A stretch of DNA of 64,000 nt from assembly GCA_900175165.2 (NCBI GenBank), contig FWWN02000286.1:1-64000 (forward strand). Reading direction: 5' to 3'. The translations under genes and the position numbers were made by a program. Of the stretch, positions 22,712 to 33,707 are shown piece after piece (position 1 is the stretch's first letter; each line of letters opens with the position of its first letter). The stretch comes from Rhizomucor pusillus (taxonomy: Eukaryota > Mucoromycota > Mucoromycetes > Mucorales > Lichtheimiaceae). Below the pieces are notes generated by a model that was not told the origin of the DNA, did not search any database, and worked only from the letters and a program-made list of their open reading frames with translations.

Positions 22712-22972
22712 AGGAGGTCATCTAGAACTACATACACGACGATCCTCTCGTTAAAGTCCCCGCTCCGCAAGGCTACGCGGGTTTTTGAGAACATGGGCTA
22801 ATCGCTCGACCGATCTTGATACAATAATTATCTGCCATCCAGAAAGATTCAGAAAATTTATATGTGTCCGTACTTCAAGCGACCACCCCATATTCTCAAA
22901 AACCCGTGTAGCCTCGCGGAGCGGGGACTTCAACAGGAGGAACATCATACATGTGGTTCTAGATGACCTCCT
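22712..22972. repeat. Foldback MITE, copy 2
   Basis: A 261-base copy of the element at 4936-5209 in the same orientation, with the same AGGAGGTCATCTAGAAC termini and the same unpaired centre (ATCTTGATACAATAATTATC). Several substitutions and small deletions separate the copies. Termini of both copies agree on AGGAGGTC as the core end. Confidence 0.85.
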
Positions 22973-23196
22973 TGGCGCCCGGCTTTTTACAATCTGACCA
23001 CGTAATTTCATGTTGGCGCAGTATCTTTTTTATGTTGGCGAGAGGAGAAAATACACTTGGCGTCCGTTGCATGTTTACTTGGCAGCCGAATAAATAAAAG
23101 TTTTATAAGTTCTAAGTTATCGATATAGCCAGTCGCTCTATTACAAAACGCTCAACAGGAGGCTGCATGCAAAGGCAAGAAAAATCGTAGTCAAAA

Positions 23197-24353
23197 TCAC
23201 AGTATTTCACTGTTCCACCTTCCCAACAAATACTTCAGTCTAGTATGTTGCATCAAGTAATATAGTCTCTGGGAACTTTCTGGCGAGCTCGATGGCCGAG
23301 TCATGCGCAAAGAATAAGTGTTGTATCCAACACTTCGTTTCGTAAAAAATTGACAGGATCTCTTGATCTTACCCTGCACTTCATATCCTCTCTTTATTGC
23401 TATGGTAACACAGACAGCTTAATTGGCGCTATCTTAACCTTGACAGCTCCAATTATACACCAAACAATGGTTTCCCGTTCTGATGATGACAGATGCACGG
23501 CAGATGCTCACCCACCACTGGTTAACGAGCTCCTTGAGATGATATCAGATGCATAGAGGAAAGACCGCCAAAAGGAAGATTCTCTATAAATACAGAATGA
23601 TCGTGAATAAAGAACTTTACTTGAGTCTCGTCGACTTATTCTGTCCCCTTTGTTTGACATCACAACTAGGAACGAAGGAAGCATTTGTCCCCTTCTTGCC
23701 TGATGCTGTAACGAGCTCGATAGCCATCTGCTTCAAGAGCCTGGACCAGACGGAGCATCCCATGGTCGGGGTCGTTGTTGAAAACCTTCTGGCGAAGGTT
23801 GGAGATATCCTCGGAGACCACAGTAATACCTAAATCATAGGTGACGATCGTTGAATTTTCGGCATGCGCTTTGATCATATTTATAACATTCTCCTGGACT
23901 TCCACTCCAGACGGCGATGTATCGGGTAGGATGCCGTATCCAAGCGAAAGCATAATCATGCTTGTTTTGCATGGCTACAACATGCCATTGGCAGCTGTCT
24001 TTGTTGAGGGGTCGGATCATCACTTCAAATGGACACCCAAACCTCTGCGAGTCTTTTGCGCGTTGCTTTTTCGCTTGAGTGGCCGCAGTGACGTTGCAGT
24101 GATCATCCGCGATAAAAATGGCTTTCGTGTCGATGACTTCTTGTTCTTTCTGGTTTCTAGGTACACCGGAATGTCGACATCCCAGGCGATTGTACCTCTT
24201 TTCGCTGCTCATGTTGCTTCTAACGGTGTACACGGAGACCCCACCGTTAGTCTTCGCCCATTGCTGAATGTATTCACGAGCTTCCTGAGCAGAACTCCAA
24301 ACTTCGCGCAATTGGTCTGGATTCATTGTTACTTCATTCATTTCGCTGGACAT
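23197..24353 (-). pseudogene. Mutator-like (MULE) transposase with FAR1-like zinc domain, broken
   Basis: ATG 24353 begins a protein with a FAR1/GCM-type DNA-binding domain: SAQEAREYIQQWAKTNG, a central basic/Cys region, then RFGCPFEVMIRPL...WHVVAMQNKHDY, where His/Asp would end the finger. The next segment (ITVVSEDISNLRQKVF...DHGMLRLVQALEADGY) matches the MULE linker helix. After a gap, 23200-23340 codes FFAHDSAIELARKFPETILLDATY, the first catalytic Asp of MULE transposases, followed at once by TAG. The rest of the DDE core is missing. Frames change near 23900 and 23650. Confidence 0.75.
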
Positions 24354-24629
24354 GGTGAAAGAGAATAGTGATACAAGCTTTTGTTCCCGCTAGAGAGTCA
24401 ACTTCAATTACTCTTATGGAATCAATGCAATAATTGTATGCACTTTATATTATTTATTGAAAGGGTTAATACGAAGCAGATGTCTTTTATTTCGCTTTAC
24501 AGTGATCTAAGTTATGCACGACTTGCATCTATGGGCATTGACAGTATTTGTGCCTGACTCCACTCCCGCCGCCCTCTAAATTAGCACTCAGAGGGACTGG
24601 GGTGGTGCGAGAGGGGTGATACAAATAGA

Positions 24630-25299
24630 CGAGCCCAACAATTCGTCGTAATCGCAGTGCAATGCAGCTGACAGCCACTTCTCCCACTTCTTGTCTAGGT
24701 CAGCATCACCAACCTGAGCACATTCAGGAAAGCAGACAGGAAGTGATCGACAGAGTCGAATACCTCCTTGTCCGGACGCCAGATATTTGAACCAACCAGT
24801 TGGAACACCGGTATATCCCTGATTGAGATGCGAGATTGCCTGCTGTAAGGAGCGGCAGGAGTTTGCTGAACGTATTCTGGCGCCTGGACAGCTCAGAGAG
24901 ACTGCAATGCTTCTTTGGTCTTCTCCCTGTCTGCCAGTACTTTCTTGGACGTGGTCTTATCACTGCTGGAAAGAGCTTGCTGGTATCGCACAACCATCTT
25001 GTTCAGCACGGAGCACTGGTGCTGAATCGCATTGCATAAGACAACTGCAGGGTCAGCATACTTGGAGCTGCTGCTACCAGGAGGGTCGGCCTGTTTTAGA
25101 TCCGGATTGGCGGTTGTGGCAGCATAGGGCTTGAGGATTCGGCTGCAGCAGGAGATGAACCAGTGTCCAAATCCATTGGTTCTTCTAAAAGGCGTACAAG
25201 CTCCGGGAGACCAATGGCTTGGGCTGGCGTGGTGATGACTGAAGGGAGCAGGCTGACAGAGTTGTTACGAGTGTTGAAATTGTTGAGAGCGTTGGACAT
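24630..25299 (-). pseudogene. Retrotransposon gag fragment
   Basis: ATG 25299 opens an Asn/Ser-rich N-terminus (SNALNNFNTRNNSVSLLPS) with LLEEPMDLDTGS. After frame changes near 25090, the minus strand codes GIPVFQLVGSNIWRPDKEVFDSVDHFLSAFLNVLR around 24730-24830 and KKWEKWLSAAL near 24690, a capsid-like order. It resembles the gag at 7298-8055 in layout but not closely in sequence. No pol follows. Confidence 0.5.
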
Positions 25300-25639
25300 C
25301 TTGTTTGATCGAGAATTCAAGGGGAAAAAATGAGATACTTGCTAAATAGAAAAAGGGACAAAGACAAATCCTTTAAGACTCTTGTCTGATGTGGAATTTA
25401 GATAATGTCTAATGGTATTTGCAAGACTGTTTATAGCTTTTCTAGATCTAACGAGATGGATAATTGACAATCGCTGTTTGTAAGTTTTGTCAGTTCCTGG
25501 ATATTGCATTGATTAATGATGCTGAGCGATTTCAGCTCTTCGATCTGACTGGATCATTCTTAATGTTTAATTGGTAAGCTTCAGGTACAGATCTGGGTAT
25601 TTCCTTTTATAACATTTATGTTGTGAATACGACAGATGT

Positions 25640-26138
25640 TATTGCTCTTGATCCAAGCATATCTATGGTCTTTGTCACAGGCATCTACAATCCTAAGGCT
25701 GTCGGTAATTGTAGTTTCTGCGCCGTTGCCAAAGCACTCAAAACGGCGAGGAGCAGTGATGGACGATCAAGGTAGCCATGGTAACGTCGTTGATTCCCAC
25801 GAAGATACGTACCCAAGATCATTTCCATTATAATACGCGTCACTTGCTGAAGATATTTGATTGCCGTGACGCTTTCTTGTTCCTCGGATTATTGGTTTTT
25901 ATCAGCAGACTGTCCTCAGATTCTTGCTGATATGCTTAACTTACCTGTAGCCCTGTATGACGGCTCTGGTAAAAGCGCTCATAGTCTTGTGACGACGCAG
26001 TTGAAATTTTTGGCAGAGCTGATATTGCTTCAACTGGTGAACAGTAACGATTTTGTCTTGGTTTCGATCAAGGCTCGAAAGTTTCCGTGGCGTCCGATCA
26101 ACGTTCAAAATAAGCATGCTTGCATTTCTATGGGATAG
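25640..26138 (+). pseudogene. OTU-like cysteine-protease domain remnant
   Basis: The plus strand reads GIYNPKAVGNCSFCAVAKALKTAR, matching the OTU catalytic core (D-G-x-C-x-[FY]-x-A-[VI]-A), with the Cys conserved and Asp replaced. About 170 bases later, after frame loss, comes WFLSADCPQILADMLNLPVALYDG...ELILLQLVNSNDFVLVSIK, ending near 26138. In many fungal MULE transposons an OTU domain is carried behind the transposase, so this is probably a transposon fragment and not a host deubiquitinase. Frame changes near 25780 make it non-functional. Confidence 0.5.
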
Positions 26139-26242
26139 AAGATAAATGGTCATCTCGATTCAAATGAAAGAAATAAAATGAAAAGTTTGATGGTGACCCT
26201 TTATTGTGTCCGAAGCAATTCCCATAATAAATTATAAAATCT

Positions 26243-26631
26243 GAACCTATCTTTAACTAATGTCTCCTCTGAGTCGAGCGTCTCTGCAGTTGAAGGATCT
26301 GGTCCGAACGCAGAAGAAATTCGTCGAGTTACACGGAGCGCACAAACAGAAGCTCCTGAAATGCTTCCTGCAACAACCGTGGAACAGGAGCAAACTAGAG
26401 AGATTGCTAGGGAAGCAAGAAACATCGTTCGCCTCTTAAGATTTGAGAGCTTGATCCTAGATCGTGAACAGCAGGATACTGCTCGGAGTGCACAGCTTCC
26501 CAGCAGAATCTACAAACGCAAAGAAGGTAGAAAATCAGCCAATAAAATTTATTCTGAAGTCACATTGTATTTGTTAAGTGCAGTGGTGGGAAGCTATAAT
26601 CCTGCTGCACCTCTCTCACCTCGCTTTTCCA
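26243..26631 (+). other. Coding-like stretch of unknown origin
   Basis: An open, hydrophilic frame (AEEIRRVTRSAQTE, TVEQEQTREIAREARNIVRLLRFESLILDREQQD) continues to 26648, overlapping the start of the bL33m gene in another frame. Charged, helix-forming composition and length suggest real coding history, but no family is recognised. Its 3' end must also hold the bL33m promoter. Confidence 0.3.
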
Positions 26632-26875
26632 ATGGCCAAGAAGACTAAAGCAAGAGTTATACTTGTCAAGCTGTTATCAACGGCCGGCACGGGCTACAAC
26701 TATGTCAAGAGCCGTCCGAGAGCCAATCCTAAACTTTCAATGATGAAATTTGACCCTGTCGGTTAGTGTCCTCGAATTATATGATGCAATGCATTGCACT
26801 GACGAAGTTGATCGTATATTTCTGCTCACAGTAAACAAGCATGTGCTGTTTACCGAAACGAAACTTAAACGATAA
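26632..26875 (+). CDS. Mitochondrial ribosomal protein bL33m
   Basis: Protein of the large mitoribosomal subunit. Exons 26632-26761 and 26832-26875 join in frame over a 70-base GT...AG intron, giving about 57 residues. The sequence begins MAKKTKARVILVKLLSTAGTG, runs through KSRPRANPKLSMMKFDP and ends VNKHVLFTETKLKR. K-x-R-x-I-L-V-K-L-L-S-T-A-G-T-G and L-x-x-x-K-[FY]-D-P-V are hallmarks of bacterial-type L33 in fungal mitochondria. Length is normal for the family. The second exon is only 44 bases. Confidence 0.9.
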
Positions 26876-27081
26876 ATAATAAAGCCATTTAGCACGAAGC
26901 AGCTATTGAATCGTCAATGGCATAGATTCTTTACATTTTATGCCGTAATCCCCTCATTTACCACACGAGACTTGTATATAGAAAATCCAATAAAGAACAG
27001 TCAGCTTATTGACAGTCATTTTATTTTGAGGTTCGATTTACGCTTTTTATTTCTTTCCAGGTGCCTTTGCTTTTTGCCAAA

Positions 27082-27840
27082 ATGGTACAGGTTATGGGGC
27101 TTACGTGTAACTTGCTGTACAGTGTTTTATCCGTGTCACTGTTCTATGCGGCTTTCACTCGGGCCAACACAGATAAGCTCATCTTTCGAGGCGATGTAAG
27201 GCATGCATTCGCATGTTCGGAACGTATAAACCAGTGGGCAACTCCAGAGACAACATTGCAACCACCTCACAAATGTGTGCAAATGCGACAAATGAGCCGC
27301 GATAAGCAAGAGCACTGGTACGCAATACAAGCGCTACAAGATAAAATGGCGTACGAAATACGCATCTCATATCCCGCAACGGTATATTCCTCTTTGCCCA
27401 GTTCCAAACCCAAGAGATTAACCCATTGTGCGTATAGTTTCCTACGGATTTTGAGCTGTCATGGATTGATGCATGCAAAGTCCTTCCTCCTGTATTGAAC
27501 ACCAGTGAAACCATCCATCAAGATACCGACAAGGTCAATGGACTTGTTTCAGTGAAGGGATTGTACACTGGTATTACGCACAAAGATGCTGTCTCGCCAG
27601 TCACCTACGATATAGGTAACTGAAGATAGTTTTGGGCATCAAGAGAACACAAAACCGACGTAATATATCTGTTGGGTAATAGTTCTAGAGAATCTCTATT
27701 CTGGTTTTCTTTTCTATCACGTTTACAAGGTCGTCCTATCGATAGCAAGTGTGCTGTGTATTGGATACCTATTCATAATACCAGCAGCAAAGCATATTGC
27801 TTACTCCATAGATCAGCCAAAAATACTCAAAACAAAATAA
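27082..27840 (+). CDS. Two-TM membrane protein, probably ER, unknown function
   Basis: Three exons: ATG 27082 to about 27381, about 27438-27615, and about 27691-27840. The first intron is 56 bases (GTATAT...GTATAG) and the second about 75 bases. The product of about 208 residues has an N-terminal signal-anchor (LLYSVLSVSLFYAAF), a lumenal-type domain with RISYPATFPTDFELSW and a few Cys, and a C-terminal TM (VVLSIASVLCIGYLFIIPA). The I-S-Y-P-A-T/S motif recurs in a conserved eukaryotic ER membrane family, but I cannot name it with confidence. The Kozak context (gccaaaATGG) supports the start. Confidence 0.6.
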
Positions 27841-28015
27841 AGAAAAAAATAACATTAGAATAGGGAACCATGACAAAGTGTAGTTTCGGGTATTTGGGGA
27901 ACAGGTATTTGTGCCCTTTGAGGCATATTCGACGCAGGAACAAGGACTTGTTCTTGCTTCTTCGTCCGACTCAGTTTTTTTAGAAAGATTAAGATGACAT
28001 AGATAGCAATAGCTA

Positions 28016-29286
28016 TTAGTCTTGACTGTGGGCCTTTACGCTGAGTACAGTGGTATTATAACTGGTGCAATGTTGACATTTGTGGTAAAAGAAATGGTAC
28101 GGTACTTCAGAACGTTGCTCGCAATCGTTGCATAATATGAGTGAGATACGATTCTTGTATTCCGGAGGCATAGTCTGGTGACGCAAATTATCGTCCAGCT
28201 GCTTAAAATATTGAGTCATATCCTTGAAAGATTTCAGGCATATTGGACACTGATATGACGATTGGCTGTATGCTAAAAAGCATGGCTGATGTATACTGTG
28301 ACCGCAGGGCTATTCATTTATGACGAGAACGTTAGGATTTTTTCACCTAACCAGATGTAAAATTGAGATACTTGCCATAAAATTCACAGTTATCCTGCTG
28401 GTGAACATGTATTCGCCACAAACAGGGCAATCGCTTTCCAGGCTTCGTTCAATGCATCGATGGTTATTCTTCATGGTAATTGTCATACAGACATTACATA
28501 TGTCGCAGTGGAAGAAGTCGTCATTGAGACCGCGTCCTCTCCGGCAGATTCCGCAGGCATCGCAGTGATATATCGATTTGGTTTCGTCATTATCCCAGAG
28601 TTTGCATTTGTCACAGTAGTATTGAGAAGCCTTGATCCCACAGTGACCGCAAAATTGTGCTGCTGACTGTAGCGTGAGACATTGCATGCATAGCATGTTT
28701 TTCGTTTGTTGACTAGGGATACAAGCTTGTGAACAAGGCGGATTGAAAACTCTACTATTGACTTGGTTGTTGAACTCTTACCGGACGATTGCATGATCTG
28801 ATGATTCGTCGTGACAGTAATGACATGAAAATATTTGTTTACAACAATCCGCTTGTAACTTGACTTTGCGCTGGTAATGCTTGCAACCTAAGATTCCTTT
28901 ACTCTTATCCTGCAGTGTCACAGACGTTAAATAAACTTTTGGATCATTCGTAGCTTGGAGCCTTACGTGATAGGTTCTATTATATTCCGAAATGCTCCCA
29001 TCTTTGTCAGAACGGCACTGACTGTTCATTATTTTCTGATGGAGGGAACGAAATAGAGAAAGGCTTATTAGTCGTGAGATAAATATAAGATGAAAGCTCG
29101 AACAAGGTAACAAACCTGGACTCTTCTAGCTTTCTCGTGCGGTTCTAGAGTATCATCATTATGAATCTCGCGTATTCTCTTTCGTAGCTCAGATTGGGCC
29201 TTGGGACTACCGGGTACAGTGACGTTCATTTGATTCAAATTATTGATATGCAACTTGGCAGTGGACAGCGAGAACTCATAGATCAT
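28016..29286 (-). CDS. RCHY1/Pirh2-type CHY-RING E3 ubiquitin ligase
   Basis: A cytosolic/nuclear E3 ligase. Domains in order are an N-terminal leader (SELRKRIREIHND), a CHY zinc finger (LGCKHYQRKVKLQADCC...FSCHYCHDESSDH), a CTCHY finger (YYCDKCKLWDNDETKSIYHC, CGICRRGRGLNDDFFHCD), a RING (CPVCGEYMF...CGHSIHQPC...CPICLKS) and a C-terminal zinc ribbon (MPPEYKNRISLILCNDC...CQHCTSYNT). Minus-strand exons join in frame; the intron between 28783 and the M-L-C-M-Q-C exon gives DHAIVRQQTKNMLCMQC, the family sequence. ATG at 29286. All zinc ligands I can place are present, so it should be functional. Confidence 0.9.
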
Positions 29287-30099
29287 TTGATAAGCAAGGT
29301 TGGGGGAACAGAAGAAGTTAAGGGAAAGGCGATACTTGGATGACAGTTTGAAGTGGTATTTAAGGCGGCGATCGCATCACAGCCTAGGAATTTGCGCGCG
29401 AACTTCTCCCGAGACAGGACAAATATTCAGGACCACATAGGCACGCCGCCGACGTCATGGCCTGATCGCGCGAAAATGCACCTTGTGCAACGTTGCCAGC
29501 GGAGCATCCCGATATCCGGCTTGCATGGCGCCTTATTCGTTCAAACTTTGTTCGCGCGAGCATGCACAGTCCCCAATTCAGTACTCCTTTTCCGACCATT
29601 GCTGGGATCGATCCTTATCAATAATTATAATAATAATAGCAAGTGTTTTACGCTTCGCTTCGATCACTACGCTTGATTTGTAAACGCGGAATGCAATGCT
29701 GAAGCCGAGGACGTGTAGGATTAGGAAGCGCGAGTTCAACTCGCGTCGGATTCTGGTTTATTCAGATCTGCGCTCGCCTAAATTCAAGTGTATGAGGCAA
29801 GGCGTGAGATAAGTACTCTGCCATCAGCATCTTCTCCGTCGTCAATATCATTGTTTTTTCTCTCCACGATGACGTTCTTTCGGCATCGTCCCCATTGTCA
29901 TAATCTGAAGGCTCGATATCATTATGTTGCTATATATCCACTTTCAATCTTAATGACTATGCGGAAAGAGTGAAGTATTAACGAAGTGAATCGTTATGAG
30001 CATACGTCTCATTGATACGACTTAATACGACTTGATTTGCTGCCTGCTGTCGCACTTATTACGTCTCCAATTGTACGTCTGTGTTTCTTCATATTACCA
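29287..30099. other. Intergenic, G+C-rich upstream flank
   Basis: The first 300 bases upstream of the RCHY1-like gene (29370-29600) are richer in CG dinucleotides (repeated GCGCG, CGCGCGA) than the AT-rich surroundings, consistent with a promoter or a relic of a foreign element. No gene is recognised. A 17-base palindrome lies at 29729-29745. Confidence 0.4.
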
Positions 30100-30764
30100 T
30101 CACTCATGACGATTGATCACAGCAACTTCAGCACAAGCGGGAGCACTATACTGACTATCCTCTCGAGCTATATCGCCTGATATTCTTATACCCAGATTCA
30201 CGGTGGGATTTTCGCGTTGTCTTTCTCCAGCATTTTGTATCGTGCTGGCGAATGGATTAATGCTCGAAATCATATCTGGTAAAGTGACCAAGATCGCCGA
30301 ATCCAATCCACTGCCAAAAAATTTGCTACCTTTGATATAGCTGCGTCTCATAATCGCATATGTAAATTTGTGCGAATTTAGGCGCTTCACCGTCAGTTGA
30401 AAGGAGAGGTCCGATCTTACGGTGAATTGCGCCGTTTACAGTAAACATATAAATGCCAGCAGTAGCGTTTGCAAGGCTTCCATCAAGTCGCACTCCAATA
30501 GACGAAAATGCAAACATGCTGCCATAAACTCTCGCCTTTTTTCGAAAGTTTTTCGCTCCTCAGAGTTAGAGAGAAATAGATCCAGTAGAGGTTGCGGAGG
30601 TGCTGCCAATGCTGGTATACGGACCCATCCGTTTCCACAACAAAATTGAAATACTGGGGAACGATTACTCCCAGAAGATTTCTCCCAGGGCCACACCCTA
30701 GCGCCGTAATTGCCGCATCTGGCATCCATTGGTGGCAGAATATGGTGTCGTAGCGTGATATCAC
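30100..30764 (-). pseudogene. Helitron Rep/helicase N-terminal fragment, broken
   Basis: Minus-strand frames, in order, match the region ahead of and within the Helitron_like_N domain. First: WPWEKSSGSNRSPVFQFCCG, then IPALAAPPQPLLDLFLSNS. Then, in another frame, MFAFSSIGVRLDGSLANA...YMFTVNGAIHRKIGPLL...APKFAQIYICD. Last: LDSAILVTLPDMISSINPFASTIQNAGERQRENP...LGIRISGD. Fungal Helitrons have S-L-G-V...Y-x-F-R-[IV]-x-G...H-x-I-G-x-L-x-P...K-F-A-Q-[IL]-Y-I. No HUH motif or helicase survives. Frame changes lie near 30540 and 30350. Confidence 0.75.
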
Positions 30765-32589
30765 GAATACAGATAACCTCCTCTTAGAAATCTTCGAGAC
30801 TAAGTCGAGCTATTCCAAACGTGAACGGTAAGTTATCTCTTTCATTAAGCGCTAGAGCTTCAACGTTGCTCTCTGGCACTTCTTTCGTTCGATGTCGACT
30901 CTACGTTGTTCGTCAATAGCATTCCTATCAAACCATTCATCTATATTTCCTTCTCACAGTCCACAGCCCACTTTTCTCATCAACTTTTCATTATCATCAG
31001 ACTGAATCTCCTGGTGAATAAAAATATTTCGATGGTTCAACGCTGACACTTAGAACACTTAGCACAGATTGGACTCGCCGCCTAATACGATATACCTTAA
31101 CATAGATTAATACTATACATCACTTTTCATCTAGAAGGATTGCTCAGGAGTGTAAAGAGCAGCAAATCTGACAATGTTGGAAGGTTCAACCCTTTCCATC
31201 ACGAACGTAGCATTGTTCACGATCGCTTGCGCTCGGCGAGGATTGAAGGGACATCATGAGCTGCTGATTCTTTGATGAGTGGTTTCGACGCTGTGCTTGC
31301 AGGAGCGAAGCGGATGCATAACCGCCGCAGAATGCACGTTTAGGAGGGTCAAGCGAGCGCGAACCAGGAACTTGGCTTTCAGAAATTGTATATCGGGGTT
31401 TATGGGAGACCACACGAGTCTACCCCGCATAATGGGTGATCCAACGTTTCAAGACCTGCATGCTCTGCGGAAGCTCCTTGAGGAAAATCGAAAGATCCAT
31501 ATCGCTTCCAAAGGCTATACATATATACGACTAGTATTCTTTATACAATTATAGGTTCGATATCACTGGTCGGTTCACAAACGATGCTGCAATGCGAAAC
31601 AACATTCGATGCGTGATGCTTATAAATAACAAACCCTGCTCTTTTTTTGCTTCTCTTCTTGTTTCTGTGTCGTTACAGAGATGATGAAGAGAAATGATGA
31701 ATGGTATGCTAGAGCATTGGGTCCTTCTAAGATGTAAACGATTGACCCCTTGATGCAGAATGAAGCATGTCCATAAATATCTTCCCATTGCCATTTTTGC
31801 TTATTGAGTCGAGCTTTGTTTCCATCATGTCCTCCAATATCTACAAGCAATTCTATGGCTCTCTTTCGCCAAATTTGGATCCGCCTCTGTAGCGTATGAA
31901 CAATATCTCCATCCATTCATCCATTCTCGATACGAGATTAGTGGGGCTGTCATATCCAGTATTGCAAGTGCAAGTTCTACTTACAGAACGTCATGACCTT
32001 TGCAGCCACTTGGATTGGTCTTATCTATGACGCATGGAGCTTCTTTACTCATTCAGAACGTTCCCTGGGCCTGTGAATATCGTGTGCTATGTACAAATCA
32101 TTCGAAAGAAGCTGTTGCTTCCAGATGATGGTGCTCTGTCTGTTATCCTTATCCAGTTCTTCCTCCCCAGCTCTGCTCTTCCAAAAAGTTGTATGCTCAA
32201 ATTAATTCTAATTTTCTATGGCGTGTGGGCCATGTACTATACTCCTGCTTGCAAGTGCATATCAATCTATACAAGGAATGGAACTCTCTGTATCTAGAAG
32301 CACCTTTCCGTCCCGGGCATGACGTTAAACTGTCCAGGCGGCAGCTGGGCACCACCCCTCCCAAAATACATGGTTTTGCATTATCACCCTTTTCCCATGT
32401 CTGCCCTGTCCCCGACAGGACATGATGTGTGGTTCCCGCTATAAGCGGGAAAAAATAAACTTGTTTTGATACACTGCATTCCATCTTCCGGTTCGCGAAG
32501 TCGACGAAGATAAGAATGTGCTGCCTATATATAAATCTTATCAATCTCACTGATCATTTCTGAAAATATAATATATCGTAGGTATTCAA
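30765..32589. other. No confident gene, about 1.8 kb
   Basis: Several ORFs of 70-117 codons overlap on both strands without domain content. The most coding-like is minus 31620-31916 (IVHTLQRRIQIWRKRAIELLVDIGGHDGN), which I cannot place. The 3' part precedes the Fanzor-like relic and may include its lost 5' portion. Confidence 0.35.
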
Positions 32590-33273
32590 ATGGCAATTAA
32601 GCGTACTGTAGTGTATGGAAGGCAAAAGATGAACAGTGCGATACTCGAGAAAACGAACGCAGAAGATAAGGCAGCTCTGGAGACAAAAGAATTGATGTCG
32701 AAAGGATCCAAAAAAAGGAGCTAAAATGAATATCTGCAATATTGTCATGATTGGCAAACAGCTACAGATTCATTGCTATATACCAAGAGCAGCATCAAAT
32801 GTCTCTCCTGGGATACGGGTAGATCTATACAATCGCATATTGACAAAGCTGTTGATATGGTGTTGGGCATGATATCAAGCAGCAGCTCGGAATCTACAGA
32901 CAGTTATTTGTTTCGGTCTTGATGGGATCTCCACGCCTACGATAAGAGGAGCACAGTCAGCTATGGAATTGCACCTAGCGAAGCGTATATTAGATAAAGC
33001 CAAAGCATCCTCCAAGAGCATCATTGTCACAAGAACGGACGAATATAAAACCTCTCAGATTTGCCCACGTCGCCTTGGATAAGGCATTGTCAAACCAATG
33101 AACGTTTGAATACCGATAAGGATATAATACGAATCAAGCAATGCCCAGAATGTTTTGTGATATTCCACCGAGACAAAATTACGGCCCACAATATCGCCAT
33201 GATTGCAAGAAACGCAATAAAATTTGGCAACATGCCAGACTGCTTTGCCCCTGCGGAAACAAAAAAGAAATGA
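32590..33273 (+). pseudogene. Second Fanzor/TnpB-like nuclease, C-terminal region, broken
   Basis: ATG 32590 starts a Lys/Glu-rich segment stopped by TAA near 32722. The same frame continues as KSSIKCLSWDTGRSIQSHIDKAVDMVLGMI, a helical stretch like that before RuvC-II in Mucorales Fanzor-like proteins. In another frame CFGLDGISTPTIRGA and DEYKTSQICP follow (family D-E-x-x-T-S-x-x-C). A further shift gives IKQCPECFVIFHRDKITAHNIAMIARN, the second Cys pair plus the final RuvC motif (H/N-R-D...A...N-I). At least two stops and two frameshifts. It differs from the copy at 18.5 kb in the zinc-ribbon spacing, so the two are not recent duplicates. Confidence 0.6.
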
Positions 33274-33707
33274 AATCGCAAAAAATACCAAACAAGGTGA
33301 TGGAGGGGCAACTCCGGGCCAGATCCCCGGACATGCCGTTAGGCGTACTGTACGTACTACTAAACATTTTGTAAATATCGCATACCAATGATCTCATAGT
33401 TTCAGGTAAGGTCAGCAACAATCGAATGCAAGAGCTTTATTAACCAAGGGCGTCTACAATCTGTCGGGGGAGATTTGCGTTAGGTGGTCGAACAGAGGTT
33501 TACTTCTATGCGACAGGTACTTGTATAATTGAAAATGCTGCGAAATCTCGAAAAGTAACAGCGCAAAATATTCCTTCCGACAGTGCTAACCCATTTTCAG
33601 AAAACAGTAAAGCGGGAAGTAATTTCCGTCAGAGGCAGACAAGGAACGTAGATAAATTAGCGGATTGCATAGTAGAGATAAATAAGAGAACATCTTTTCT
33701 ATAATTC
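33274..33707. other. Spacer after Fanzor relic, 3' flank of LCB2
   Basis: No gene is recognised. The stretch GGGGCAACTCCGGGCCAGAT near 33306 is G+C-rich compared with its surroundings. Confidence 0.35.

Noticed and set aside
22751..23011. ORFs inside the foldback MITE
   Set aside because: They arise from the inverted arms and differ in frame between the two copies.
29690..29760. tRNA-like candidate around the palindrome CGCGAGTTCAACTCGCG
   Set aside because: The T loop would be two bases short, no acceptor stem pairs, and no anticodon arm is found.
32434..32455. Hairpin CCCGCTATAAGCGGG followed by A run, like a bacterial terminator
   Set aside because: The setting is a eukaryotic genome, and no gene ends here on either strand.
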